Made by a program: the position numbers and the translations under genes. A stretch of 64,000 nucleotides of DNA from an uncultured Spirochaetales bacterium (GTDB lineage Bacteria; Spirochaetota; Spirochaetia; Sphaerochaetales; Sphaerochaetaceae). The notes under the pieces are model-generated. The model saw only the letters and a program-made list of their open reading frames with translations. It made no database searches and was not told the origin of the DNA. The stretch spans positions 1 to 64,000 of the forward strand of contig CASEAG010000031.1 in the NCBI GenBank assembly GCA_949285785.1. Reading direction: 5' to 3'. Below are positions 1 to 8,167 of the stretch, one piece after another (the stretch's first letter is position 1; every line of letters begins with the position of its first letter).

Positions 1-5
1 ATATC

Positions 6-2480
6 ATGGCAGACAGGATAATAGTGCGTGGTGCGAAGGTCCACAATCTGAAGGACATAGACGTCGAGATCCCATTGGGAAAGATCGTCGGAATCGCCGG
101 CGTGTCGGGAAGCGGCAAGTCGTCTCTTGCCCTGGGTGTGCTTTATGCGGAGGGTTCCAGGCGCTATCTTGAGAGCCTGTCCACGTACACCAGACGGCGC
201 ATGACGCAGGCCGAGAGGGCCTATGTGGATGATGTCCTCTACATCCCGGCCGCCCTGGCGCTCAGACAGAGGCCCGGCGTACCCGGCATACGCAGCACCT
301 TCGGAACCGGCAGCGAGCTACTCAATTCGCTTCGCCTGATGTTCTCCCGCCTTGCAAGCCATCGCTGTCCCAACGGCCATTACCACGAGCCCTCGATGGC
401 CGTGGCTCTGGAGCAGGAGATGGTGTGCCCCGTGTGCGGGGTTCGCTTCTTCGGACCGGGGGCCGAGGATCTGGCGTTCAACAGCAGCGGTGCCTGCAGG
501 ACCTGCGGCGGCACCGGCATCGTCAGGACCGTCGATAGGTCCACACTGGTACCCGATGACTCGCTCACGATAGAACAGGGGGCGGTGGCTCCCTGGAAGA
601 GCCTGATGTGGTCTCTTATGGTGGACGTGTGCCGCGAGATGGGCGTGAGAACGGATGTGCCGTTTCGCGACCTCACGGACAGGGAGAAGGAGATCGTCTA
701 CGACGGACCTGCCGAGAAGCGACACATCCTTTACAAGGCCAAGAGCTCCGACCAGTTCGCGGAGCTGGACTTCACCTACTACAGTGCTGTGAACACCGTG
801 CTCAACGCCCTCTCCAAGGTCAAGGACGAGAGCGGAATGAAACGTGTCGAGCGCTTCCTGAAGGAGGAGCCCTGTCCCGACTGCCATGGCAGCAGGCTGA
901 GCGAGGAGGCAAGGGCGCCCCGGATCATGGGGATTTCACTGGACGAGGCCTGCCGGATGACACTGGACGAGCTTGTCGGCTGGGTCCGCCGGGTGCCCTC
1001 CTCGCTGCCGGATGAGATGAGGGCTATGGCGGAGAGCATCTGCGAGTCCTTTCTGGACACGGCACGCCGTCTGGTTGACCTTGGTCTGGACTACCTGACG
1101 CTGGACAGGGCCGCCTCGACGCTCTCCACCGGGGAGAGACAGCGCATGCAGCTTGCTCGTGCCGTGCGCAACCGCACCACAGGTGTCCTCTACGTCCTGG
1201 ACGAGCCGTCCATCGGGCTCCACCCTGCAAACATCGAGGGTTTGGAGGCTGTCATGGACGATCTGGTCGCGGACGGCAATTCCGTGGTCCTTGTCGACCA
1301 TGACACGCAGGTCCTCTCGCATTCCGACTGGATAGTCGAGATGGGGCCCGGTTCCGGATCGGGAGGTGGCCGCGTCATCTGCCAGGGGCCCGTGGAGAAG
1401 CTGGCTTCGGAGGGCTCCTCGATAATCGGGCCGTTCCTTTCGGGACACCCTGAGCGCATCAGGGCGCGTCTTGATGAGGACGAGGTCTTCTCGCAGGGGG
1501 AGGTCAGGCTGGTCACCGGGCGGATACATACAGTGAAGCCTCTCGAGGTGCGCATCCCGAAGGGGCGCATGAGCGTTGTCACGGGGGTGTCCGGAAGCGG
1601 CAAGACGACAATGGTGCTGGAGAGCCTTGTTCCTGCACTGCAGGCCGTGTGCGAGCACAGGGCGCTGCCGGACCACGTGCAATCCATCGAGACCGGCGGC
1701 ATACGCACCGTGAAGCTCATCGACGCGACCCCGATCGGTGTGAACGTCAGGAGCACGGTCGCCACATATAGCGACGTGCACGATGAACTGAGGAAGCTGT
1801 TCGCCGGACAGGAGGAGGCAAGGCGCCTGGGATACAGGGCCGGCGACTTCTCCTACAACACCGGCTCCCTCCGCTGTCCCCAGTGCGACGGCACCGGTTC
1901 GATAAGTCTGGACGTCCAGTTCCTGCCGGATGTCGAGATCCCCTGTCCCGGATGCCGTGGCTCGCGGTACTCCGACAGTGCGCGTGCCGTGAAGTACACA
2001 GGCGCCGACGGTGCCGGATACTCCCTCGTCGACCTGATGGCCATGGATGTGGACAGCGCCCTGGAGGTCCTCCGTGGCAGGCCTGTGATAGCACAGAGGC
2101 TGCAGACGCTGCATGACCTGGGGCTCGGCTATCTTACGCTGGGGGAGGCCACGCCCGGCCTTTCCGGAGGCGAGGCGCAGCGCCTGAAGCTGGCAAGCGA
2201 GCTGGGGCGCAGGCAGAACGATTCGCTGTTCGTCTTCGATGAGCCGACGATAGGACTGCATCCGCTGGATGTCCGGAGCCTGCTTGGAGTCTTCCAGACA
2301 CTGATATACAACGGGGCCACGATAGTCGTCATCGAGCATGACCTGGATGTGATACGCAACGCCGACTGGGTGGTCGACATGGGACCTGGCGGCGGCATGG
2401 CCGGCGGTCGCATCGTGGTATCGGGTACGCTGGACGATCTGCGACGCAACAGTGAGAGCATCACTGCCAGGTATGTGTAG
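6..2480 (+). CDS. UvrA-like ABC ATPase (short UvrA paralogue)
   Basis: This 824-residue protein has the tandem-ABC layout of excinuclease subunit A. The first Walker A is GVSGSGKSS (about 32-40), with signature LSTGERQRMQLARAV (about 374) and Walker B VLDEPSIGLHP. The second Walker A is GVSGSGKTT (about 526), with signature LSGGEAQRLKLASEL (about 718). Zinc-type CxxC pairs are at about 140, 164, 623 and 646. Full-length UvrA is about 940 residues, so this is a shortened form; the region between the first Walker A and first signature is compact, as in UvrA2-type proteins that lack part of the UvrB-binding module. The first signature has Thr where canonical UvrA has Gly. It probably binds damaged or drug-modified DNA. 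The ATG lies 5 bases into the window, so the upstream region cannot be judged. Confidence 0.88.
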   Translation: MADRIIVRGAKVHNLKDIDVEIPLGKIVGIAGVSGSGKSSLALGVLYAEGSRRYLESLSTYTRRRMTQAERAYVDDVLYIPAALALRQRPGVPGIRSTFGTGSELLNSLRLMFSRLASHRCPNGHYHEPSMAVALEQEMVCPVCGVRFFGPGAEDLAFNSSGACRTCGGTGIVRTVDRSTLVPDDSLTIEQGAVAPWKSLMWSLMVDVCREMGVRTDVPFRDLTDREKEIVYDGPAEKRHILYKAKSSDQFAELDFTYYSAVNTVLNALSKVKDESGMKRVERFLKEEPCPDCHGSRLSEEARAPRIMGISLDEACRMTLDELVGWVRRVPSSLPDEMRAMAESICESFLDTARRLVDLGLDYLTLDRAASTLSTGERQRMQLARAVRNRTTGVLYVLDEPSIGLHPANIEGLEAVMDDLVADGNSVVLVDHDTQVLSHSDWIVEMGPGSGSGGGRVICQGPVEKLASEGSSIIGPFLSGHPERIRARLDEDEVFSQGEVRLVTGRIHTVKPLEVRIPKGRMSVVTGVSGSGKTTMVLESLVPALQAVCEHRALPDHVQSIETGGIRTVKLIDATPIGVNVRSTVATYSDVHDELRKLFAGQEEARRLGYRAGDFSYNTGSLRCPQCDGTGSISLDVQFLPDVEIPCPGCRGSRYSDSARAVKYTGADGAGYSLVDLMAMDVDSALEVLRGRPVIAQRLQTLHDLGLGYLTLGEATPGLSGGEAQRLKLASELGRRQNDSLFVFDEPTIGLHPLDVRSLLGVFQTLIYNGATIVVIEHDLDVIRNADWVVDMGPGGGMAGGRIVVSGTLDDLRRNSESITARYV

Positions 2481-2627
2481 TCGCGACATCGGGATTGTGT
2501 CGTCCTTATGAGGAGTGTGGCGGCTCTCTCCATGTCCTGCGCCATTTGGTGGATGCTGGGAGGAGAAGTGTGTGTTTTGCCGTGATGACAATTGAAAGTC
2601 TTCATCCGTCGTGACTATTTCATAGGC

Positions 2628-3338
2628 ATGCATACCGTGTTGATAATATGCGACGAGGCATCGGCCGCGGATGTGTTGTCGCTTCGTGCATATCTCGAGC
2701 TGTCCGACCTCAGGACGGTCGTCTGCGATGATGGCCGCCAGGCGCTTTCGACCATTTCACGTGACATGGTCGACATCGTCGTCATTTTCTCCAGAGGTGG
2801 AGCCGTCGACGGCTTCATGACCATCAGGAGGCTTCGGGAGAAGTCGGACGTGCCAGTCGTCGTCCTCGCGGAGCACAGCGACGAGAGCGACAGGATCATG
2901 GCCTTCGAGCTCGGCTGCGACGACATCATCTCCTCTCCTTTCAGCTACAAGGAGATCGTCCTCCGGCTGAAGGCGAGGCTGAAGAGGCGGGATGCGGGTA
3001 CTCATGACTCCAGACAGGTGTACAGGAACGGAGACGGACAGCTGGTCGTCGATGCATCATCGCACAAGGTCCTCGTCGACGGCGTCGAGGTGAACCTCAC
3101 GGCAAGCGAGTGGAGGATATTCTCCATGCTGGTGGCCAACTGCAACTGTGTGGTATCACGTTCACAGATCATCTCGGCGTGCTTCGGCTATGCCTCGGAG
3201 AGCTATGACAGGGTAGTGGACACACATATAAAGAACATCCGCTCCAAGCTGGGTCCTGACGGCCGCCTCTGGATCGAGACCGCCCGTGGATACGGCTACT
3301 GCTTCACGGCGACAGCCTCCACACGCCAGGTTCCATAG
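2628..3338 (+). CDS. OmpR-family response regulator with degenerate receiver
   Basis: An N-terminal CheY-like receiver (about 1-120) is followed by an OmpR/PhoB winged helix (about 135-230; DGVEVNLTASEWRIFSMLV, then VVDTHIKNIRSKLG and TARGYGYCF). The receiver lacks key phosphorylation residues: the strand-3 Asp position is Phe (VDIVVIFSRG), the strand-4 Thr/Ser is Ala (VVVLAEH), and the KP lysine is Ser (DDIISSPF). Only part of the acidic pocket (CDE) remains. It is therefore probably a phosphorylation-independent DNA-binding regulator. No histidine kinase is adjacent. I start at ATG 2628, where the receiver fold begins (MHTVLIICDE). An in-frame TTG at 2592 would add 12 residues; neither has a clear ribosome binding site. 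Confidence 0.85.
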   Translation: MHTVLIICDEASAADVLSLRAYLELSDLRTVVCDDGRQALSTISRDMVDIVVIFSRGGAVDGFMTIRRLREKSDVPVVVLAEHSDESDRIMAFELGCDDIISSPFSYKEIVLRLKARLKRRDAGTHDSRQVYRNGDGQLVVDASSHKVLVDGVEVNLTASEWRIFSMLVANCNCVVSRSQIISACFGYASESYDRVVDTHIKNIRSKLGPDGRLWIETARGYGYCFTATASTRQVP

Positions 3339-3345
3339 TCTGCTG

Positions 3346-3378
3346 GAATGTGAGGACGTCTTCACATTCTCCACTTTT
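3346..3378 (+). terminator. Stem-loop terminator after the response regulator
   Basis: Perfect 8-bp arms GAATGTGA and TCACATTC flank an 8-nt loop and are followed by a pyrimidine-rich stretch (TCCACTTTTCTT). It sits 8 bases after the response-regulator stop codon. Confidence 0.7.
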
Positions 3379-3463
3379 CTTGACTCAACAAACATCTTCT
3401 TTTTCGCATCCATCCATCTTGTGCACATGAGACGGATGGAGAATTGAGGCAAATCTTTGGAAA

Positions 3464-4537
3464 ATGGAGATTCGAAAAAGGATGAAAAGACTACTTTCTG
3501 TTCTTGTGATTGCAATCGTGGCGCTCTCCGGCGTCTATGCCGACTGGGCCTTCAGCGGCAACTTCGATGTCGGCTACACCTTCGGCTTCGACGGTACGAA
3601 GAACGTGACGACCGTCTCCGGCGACAACAGCGCACCCGAGGCCGGATTCCTCTACCTCAAGGGCGGCAACGACTACCTGAGCCTTGATGTCAGGACCGAC
3701 ATACAGGCAGGCCAGACGATCATACGAGATGGCGGCGTCGGCATGACGGGCACGCTGAACATGACCAACCTCATCAACGACGCTTTCCAGACCGACATCC
3801 CGGTGGCCGTCAGCTTCTATCTCGGCAACCAGTCGCCCGAGACGGATGCCGACTGGGCGTATGCCGACCCGCATGGCATCGACGACGAGATCAGCCTGGG
3901 AGCATCACGTGCCCAGTACCCATTCGGTGTCAGCATCGGCTATGGCGACATCGTCACGGCCTATGCCTACGGAGCGCTTGACATCGACAACGTCGAATCG
4001 GGCAACTCCGGAGCCCTGTTCGAGCTCAGAGTTCAGCCGATCGAGGGTGTGAGGGCGAACATCGGCTATGTCGCAAGTGCACTGGAGACGGCCCAGGACT
4101 TCCAGGTCAGCGCACTGGTCGACATCGCAACGCTCCTTGGACTCGACTTCTCTCTCGACGTGTCCGCGAGCTATGTGGCGAACATCGACAACGCCGCCGA
4201 CAACTCACATTTCATGGCCGCTGTGACCGGAGGCTTTGCAGGACTGGGTGCCTATGTCGAGTACGAGTACTACAACGACCTCGAGTCGGCGAGTGTCGTC
4301 GACAACCTGCACAACCTCTACATCGGCGCCTCCTACGACCTGGATCGGATCGCCGTCCCGCTTTCGTTCGGTGCCGAACTGGTTCTCGGTGACATGGTCG
4401 AGGACTTCACCACCGGTGGCAGCGTGTCCGTGGATGCGGCCCTGATGGATGTCCACTTCTACGGCGAGCTCGGAGTCGAGGACTTCGGCGACGGCGACAC
4501 CGGCTATGTGACGATCGGCACGTACATGTACTTCTAG
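3464..4537 (+). CDS. Porin-like outer-membrane beta-barrel protein
   Basis: This is a 357-residue exported protein with a basic N-terminus and hydrophobic signal peptide ending at an A-x-A-like site (LSVLVIAIVALSGVYA, cut before DWAF). The mature part is rich in alternating polar/hydrophobic stretches, Gly, Tyr and Asp. It ends in YMYF, an aromatic C-terminus typical of proteins inserted by the BAM complex. This supports an outer-membrane channel or surface protein, but the family could not be named. The start may be ATG 3464 or ATG 3482 (MKRLLSV), and the ribosome binding site does not decide. It is monocistronic, between two terminator-like hairpins. Confidence 0.75.
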   Translation: MEIRKRMKRLLSVLVIAIVALSGVYADWAFSGNFDVGYTFGFDGTKNVTTVSGDNSAPEAGFLYLKGGNDYLSLDVRTDIQAGQTIIRDGGVGMTGTLNMTNLINDAFQTDIPVAVSFYLGNQSPETDADWAYADPHGIDDEISLGASRAQYPFGVSIGYGDIVTAYAYGALDIDNVESGNSGALFELRVQPIEGVRANIGYVASALETAQDFQVSALVDIATLLGLDFSLDVSASYVANIDNAADNSHFMAAVTGGFAGLGAYVEYEYYNDLESASVVDNLHNLYIGASYDLDRIAVPLSFGAELVLGDMVEDFTTGGSVSVDAALMDVHFYGELGVEDFGDGDTGYVTIGTYMYF

Positions 4538-4574
4538 GCCGCCCCCCTCCCCAGGCGGGGTCATGCATAATGTT

Positions 4575-4624
4575 CAGGACCGGCTGCGGCAGGACGATAC
4601 CCCCTGCACGCCCAGCCGGTCCTG
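4575..4624 (+). terminator. Long inverted repeat, probable terminator
   Basis: Perfect 12-bp arms CAGGACCGGCTG and CAGCCGGTCCTG enclose a 26-nt interior that itself holds GCAGG/CCTGC. It lies 37 bases after the porin-like gene. There is no strong U-tract. Confidence 0.6.
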
Positions 4625-4763
4625 TATTGTCCAATGCCTGATCCAGGTGAATTTCCTATACCCCAGGTCACATCGTTTTCCCTCTTGTCCATGGCGAAAG
4701 GCTTTTCTCGATTGCGATAGTCCTGTAGAATCCAGATGAAGAACATGTAAAAAGAGGAATCAA

Positions 4764-5816
4764 GTGGACGTATCCTTTTCATATTTCATCTCCGAGGTCA
4801 TGAGCTCGCCGATGCTCTTCATTTCGGCTCTGCTCACGCTCTCGGTGATCTTCGTGAACGGATGGACCGATGCGCCCAATGCGATCGCCACATGCATAAC
4901 GACACGCTGCCTGTCCACCAGGAAGGCGATTGTCATGAGCGCCGTGTTCAACTTCCTTGGCGTTCTGATAATGACGCACATAAACGCCAGCGTTGCCTCG
5001 ACGATATCCAACATGGTCGATTTCGGCTCCGACACCCATACGGCCCTCGTTGCGCTCTCGGCATCGCTGTTCTCCATAGTCGTGTACTCCACCGGAGCCT
5101 CCTGGCTCGGCATTCCGACCAGCGAGAGCCACAGCCTGATCGCTGGTCTCACCGGGGCCGCAATAGCCACACAGAACGGCCTGCACGGCGTCAACTTCGA
5201 CGAATGGGTCAAGGTCATCTACGGTCTGTTCGCCTCTCTGATCCTGGGCTTCGTGATGGGCTATGCGATCTGCCGCCTGATCGCCTTCCTGTTCCGCCGC
5301 ATGGAGCGGCGCAAGGCCAACACGCTGTTCACGTACTCGCAGATCGGAGGCGCGGCGGCCATGAGCTTCATGCACGGTGCGCAGGACGGCCAGAAGTTCA
5401 TCGGCGTCCTCTTCCTGGCAATCGCGTTCTCCAACGGCCAGACAAGCGTCCATGGCATGCTCATCCCGGTGTGGCTGATGCTGCTGTGCTCGACCGTGAT
5501 GGGCGTGGGCACCAGCGTCGGAGGCGAGAAGATCATAAAGAGCGTGGGCATGGACATGGTCAAGCTCGAGAAATATCAGGGCACAAGCGCCGACATCGCC
5601 GCGTCGCTGTGTCTTCTCCTGTCCTCAGTGTTCGGCATCCCGGTGTCGACGACCCACACCAAGACCAGTGCAATCATGGGAGTAGGGGCCTCCAGGAGGC
5701 TTTCCGCGATAAACTTCTCCGTCGTCAAGGACATGGTCCTCACATGGATCTTCACGTTCCCCGGCTGCGGACTCATAAGCTTCCTGATGGCGAAGCTGTT
5801 CATGTTCCTCTTCTAA
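4764..5816 (+). CDS. pit: Inorganic phosphate transporter, PiT family
   Basis: This 350-residue polytopic membrane protein has the duplicated PiT signatures. The N-terminal copy is NGWTDAPNAIATCITTR (about 32-48) and the C-terminal copy is FGIPVSTTHTKTSAIMGVG (about 291-309), separated by a cytoplasmic loop rich in Arg and Lys (FRRMERRKA). The family imports phosphate (or metal-phosphate) with H+ or Na+. The GTG start has AGAGGA 5-6 bases upstream. A DUF47 gene follows 11 bases downstream, the usual PiT partner arrangement. Confidence 0.92.
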   Translation: MDVSFSYFISEVMSSPMLFISALLTLSVIFVNGWTDAPNAIATCITTRCLSTRKAIVMSAVFNFLGVLIMTHINASVASTISNMVDFGSDTHTALVALSASLFSIVVYSTGASWLGIPTSESHSLIAGLTGAAIATQNGLHGVNFDEWVKVIYGLFASLILGFVMGYAICRLIAFLFRRMERRKANTLFTYSQIGGAAAMSFMHGAQDGQKFIGVLFLAIAFSNGQTSVHGMLIPVWLMLLCSTVMGVGTSVGGEKIIKSVGMDMVKLEKYQGTSADIAASLCLLLSSVFGIPVSTTHTKTSAIMGVGASRRLSAINFSVVKDMVLTWIFTFPGCGLISFLMAKLFMFLF

Positions 5817-5827
5817 AGGAGTAAAAG

Positions 5828-6448
5828 GTGAAAAAGCAGGATTCATTCTATTTCGACAACTTCATCGAGTGCACCCACTATTCTCTGCGTGCCGCCCAGC
5901 TGCTGATGGCCGTCATGAACGACTACGACAGCTCCATGATCGAGGCCCGTCTTGACGAGATGCATCAGATCGAGCATGGTGCGGACACGAAGAAGCACGA
6001 GATGCTCGCAGTGCTGATGAAGGCGTTCATGACGCCGATTGAGCGCGAGGACATCATGCTGCTGTCGACATGCCTGGACGAGGTGACCGACAAGATCGAG
6101 GACGTCCTCATCCGCCTGTACTGCAACGACATCCATACCATGAGACCGGTGGCGATCGAGCTTGCATCCGTGGTCGTGGAGTGTTGCAAGGAGATGGAGA
6201 CGCTGCTGGAGGAGTTCAGGAACTTCAAGAAGAGCAGGTCCATCCATGAGCACATCGTCAGGATCAACACCCTCGAGGAGGATGCGGACAAGCTGTTCAT
6301 CAAGGCGATGAGGGAGTTGCATTCCCAGAGCGAAGACCCCGTCGAGATCGTCAAGTGGCGCGAGATCTTCATCTACCTCGAGAAGTGCACGGACGCCACC
6401 GAGCATGTCGCAGACGCCGTCGAGCGCGTCATCATGACCAACACCTGA
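5828..6448 (+). CDS. DUF47 (PhoU-like) accessory protein of the PiT transporter
   Basis: This 206-residue all-helical acidic protein belongs to the DUF47/TIGR00153 group (YkaA-like), distant PhoU relatives. The sequence shows paired three-helix repeats with conserved acidic stretches (RLDEMHQIEHGADTKKHEM, then REDIMLLSTCLDEVTDKIED). In many bacteria this family is encoded directly beside PiT and is thought to modulate phosphate uptake. It begins with GTG 11 bases after pit, with AAAGGAG just upstream, so the two genes are surely co-transcribed. Confidence 0.9.
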   Translation: MKKQDSFYFDNFIECTHYSLRAAQLLMAVMNDYDSSMIEARLDEMHQIEHGADTKKHEMLAVLMKAFMTPIEREDIMLLSTCLDEVTDKIEDVLIRLYCNDIHTMRPVAIELASVVVECCKEMETLLEEFRNFKKSRSIHEHIVRINTLEEDADKLFIKAMRELHSQSEDPVEIVKWREIFIYLEKCTDATEHVADAVERVIMTNT

Positions 6449-7375
6449 TCAGATCGTAATGCTCTGTGTCGAGATGAGGCTGCCGTCCTCTGCCAGGTGC
6501 TTGTCGATGGTCAGCCGACCTGTGTTCACGTCCAGAGTGTAGACATAATAGCAGCCGCGGCTCTCGAACAGCCCCGCATCGCGTGTGTGCAGGGCGTCGT
6601 GGTTGTATTCCCAGAACGAGCGGGAGACGTGGATGAGTCCGCCTCCCGAGTGTCTGTGCCCGTCCATCATCAGACCGACTCCGTACTGGTCCATCAGCCT
6701 GTAGAGGCGGTTCTGTTCTGCGACGTCCGCGGTGCCGAGGGTGAAGATGAGACTCTGGTTGAACCCTTCGCCGCTGGTGATGTCCGTATGGGTTATGAAG
6801 ACCTTGTAGGGGTTCCCGTCCTGGGCGAGGGCCTGTTCCAGCGCCTCCAGCTGTGCCAAGGTGAATATCCTCAGGGACGAATCCAGGGCGTAGATCGAAA
6901 GAGGGCCGTACGTATAGCAGCCGAGTGTGCCGAAAAGCCCGTTTCCATGATATAGTGCCTCCCATTCGTCCCTCATCCGGTCGCTCTGCAGCTCGTGGTT
7001 GCCCAGAATGCCGAGGAATGGCACATCCTTTTTCCCCATCGCGGCAAGGAATTCCGTGAGCGGACCATACGAGATGTTGCCGTCGTCGCTCAGGTCGCCG
7101 AGGCTCATGACGAAATCGTGGTCTTCGGCGATCTCGAGCACCTTGCCGCTGCGGTCGGTGACCTTGCTGTCGTGCCGTCCGATGTGTGCATCGGTGAAGA
7201 CGAGGAAGCGGATACTGTCCTCGCCGTCTTCCCATCCGTTGCCGGACTTCTCCAGCTCCACACGCTTCAGGAACGGATTGTAGTCGTAGTCGAACACCTC
7301 GTGTGTCATGTGTATCTCGCAGCCGGCGAGAACGGTCGCCAGGAACAGCGTCGCGATCAGGAGAATCCTCTTCAT
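6449..7375 (-). CDS. Calcineurin-like metallophosphoesterase lipoprotein
   Basis: The 308-residue product starts with a lipoprotein signal (LFLATVLAGC, Cys about 18), so it should be membrane-anchored outside the inner membrane. Metallophosphoesterase motifs appear in order: FTDAHIGRHD (DxH, about 52), SLGDLSDDG (GDxxD, about 92), ILGNHEL (GNHE, about 123), FITHTD (about 194) and DGHRHSGG (about 238). This predicts a binuclear-metal phosphodiesterase or phosphatase of unknown substrate. Its ATG overlaps the stop of the upstream gene by 4 bases (ATGA), so the pair is translationally coupled. Its stop directly abuts the convergent DUF47 gene. Confidence 0.85.
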   Translation of the reverse strand: MKRILLIATLFLATVLAGCEIHMTHEVFDYDYNPFLKRVELEKSGNGWEDGEDSIRFLVFTDAHIGRHDSKVTDRSGKVLEIAEDHDFVMSLGDLSDDGNISYGPLTEFLAAMGKKDVPFLGILGNHELQSDRMRDEWEALYHGNGLFGTLGCYTYGPLSIYALDSSLRIFTLAQLEALEQALAQDGNPYKVFITHTDITSGEGFNQSLIFTLGTADVAEQNRLYRLMDQYGVGLMMDGHRHSGGGLIHVSRSFWEYNHDALHTRDAGLFESRGCYYVYTLDVNTGRLTIDKHLAEDGSLISTQSITI

Positions 7376-8037
7376 TCAAGCCCCCTCAGCAGGACACCTG
7401 CGCTTATGCCGTAGCCCGCGATCGTGGTGTACGGGTTCATCAGGACCTCTGCAAGCTCCGCATAGCCGCGGATGTAGAAGGCCAGCTGCCGGTCAACCTC
7501 GATGCCGGTCTCGAATCCAAGGGAGAGCGTTGCCCGCCATGCGGGCTCCTCCGGCAGGAAGCTGGTGGCGAACATGTCCAGATGGAACATGTCCGTCCTC
7601 ACGCCCAGCTCCAGTCCTGCCATCGGCGAGAGGGCCCACTGCGCAATGGAGGTGTAGGGAGACCATGCCATGCCGCCCTTGATCCCCGCCTCGTAGCGTA
7701 TGTGGAACCAGCCGAATGCGATGTCCTGGCTGAAGATGTAGGACAGGGTGTTGAAGCCGCCTTCATGAGGGACGATCTGCATGGCGCTGTCGAATGTGTG
7801 CAGCAGTGTCTTCCCCTGCTCCAGGTCATATGTCAATGCCAGGTCGAAGATGTCGCCCATGTCTGTCTGGAAGCGCAGCGAGGCTCCTCTGTATGAGACT
7901 TTCTGGTTGAAGAACATGATCTCGTCCTCGATCGACGACCTCCTTGCACCCAGCGCCCAGTCCACCTCGAACGCACTGGCGGAAACCGTCGCCAGAATGA
8001 GCGACATCATGATTGCGAATATGGCGACCCTCTTCAT
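7372..8037 (-). CDS. Exported protein of unknown function
   Basis: This 221-residue protein begins MKRVAIFAIMMSLILATVSASA, a clear signal peptide, and continues with amphipathic strands (VDWALGARRSSIEDEIMFFNQKV) suggestive of a small beta-barrel or periplasmic beta-rich protein. The N-terminal ATG at 8037 is chosen because upstream residues are not signal-like. It ends inside the start of the metallophosphoesterase lipoprotein, so the two form an operon. I do not recognise a family. Confidence 0.6.
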   Translation of the reverse strand: MKRVAIFAIMMSLILATVSASAFEVDWALGARRSSIEDEIMFFNQKVSYRGASLRFQTDMGDIFDLALTYDLEQGKTLLHTFDSAMQIVPHEGGFNTLSYIFSQDIAFGWFHIRYEAGIKGGMAWSPYTSIAQWALSPMAGLELGVRTDMFHLDMFATSFLPEEPAWRATLSLGFETGIEVDRQLAFYIRGYAELAEVLMNPYTTIAGYGISAGVLLRGLE

Positions 8038-8167
8038 ATCAGGTAGAAGTCTAGAACACGACGATGGCGTTCTCAAGGTCGGAACACCTCCTGAAATGTG
8101 CAAAAGATGGGAAAAGTGCCGCCGGATGCGGCTTTATCATATCGGTGCAAAAATGTACTCTTGCAAC

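Noticed and set aside
936-2633. A 565-residue minus-strand frame opposite the UvrA-like gene
   Set aside because: It is the complement of a clearly conserved gene, has His/Arg-rich low-complexity translation and no ribosome binding site; high G+C creates such frames.
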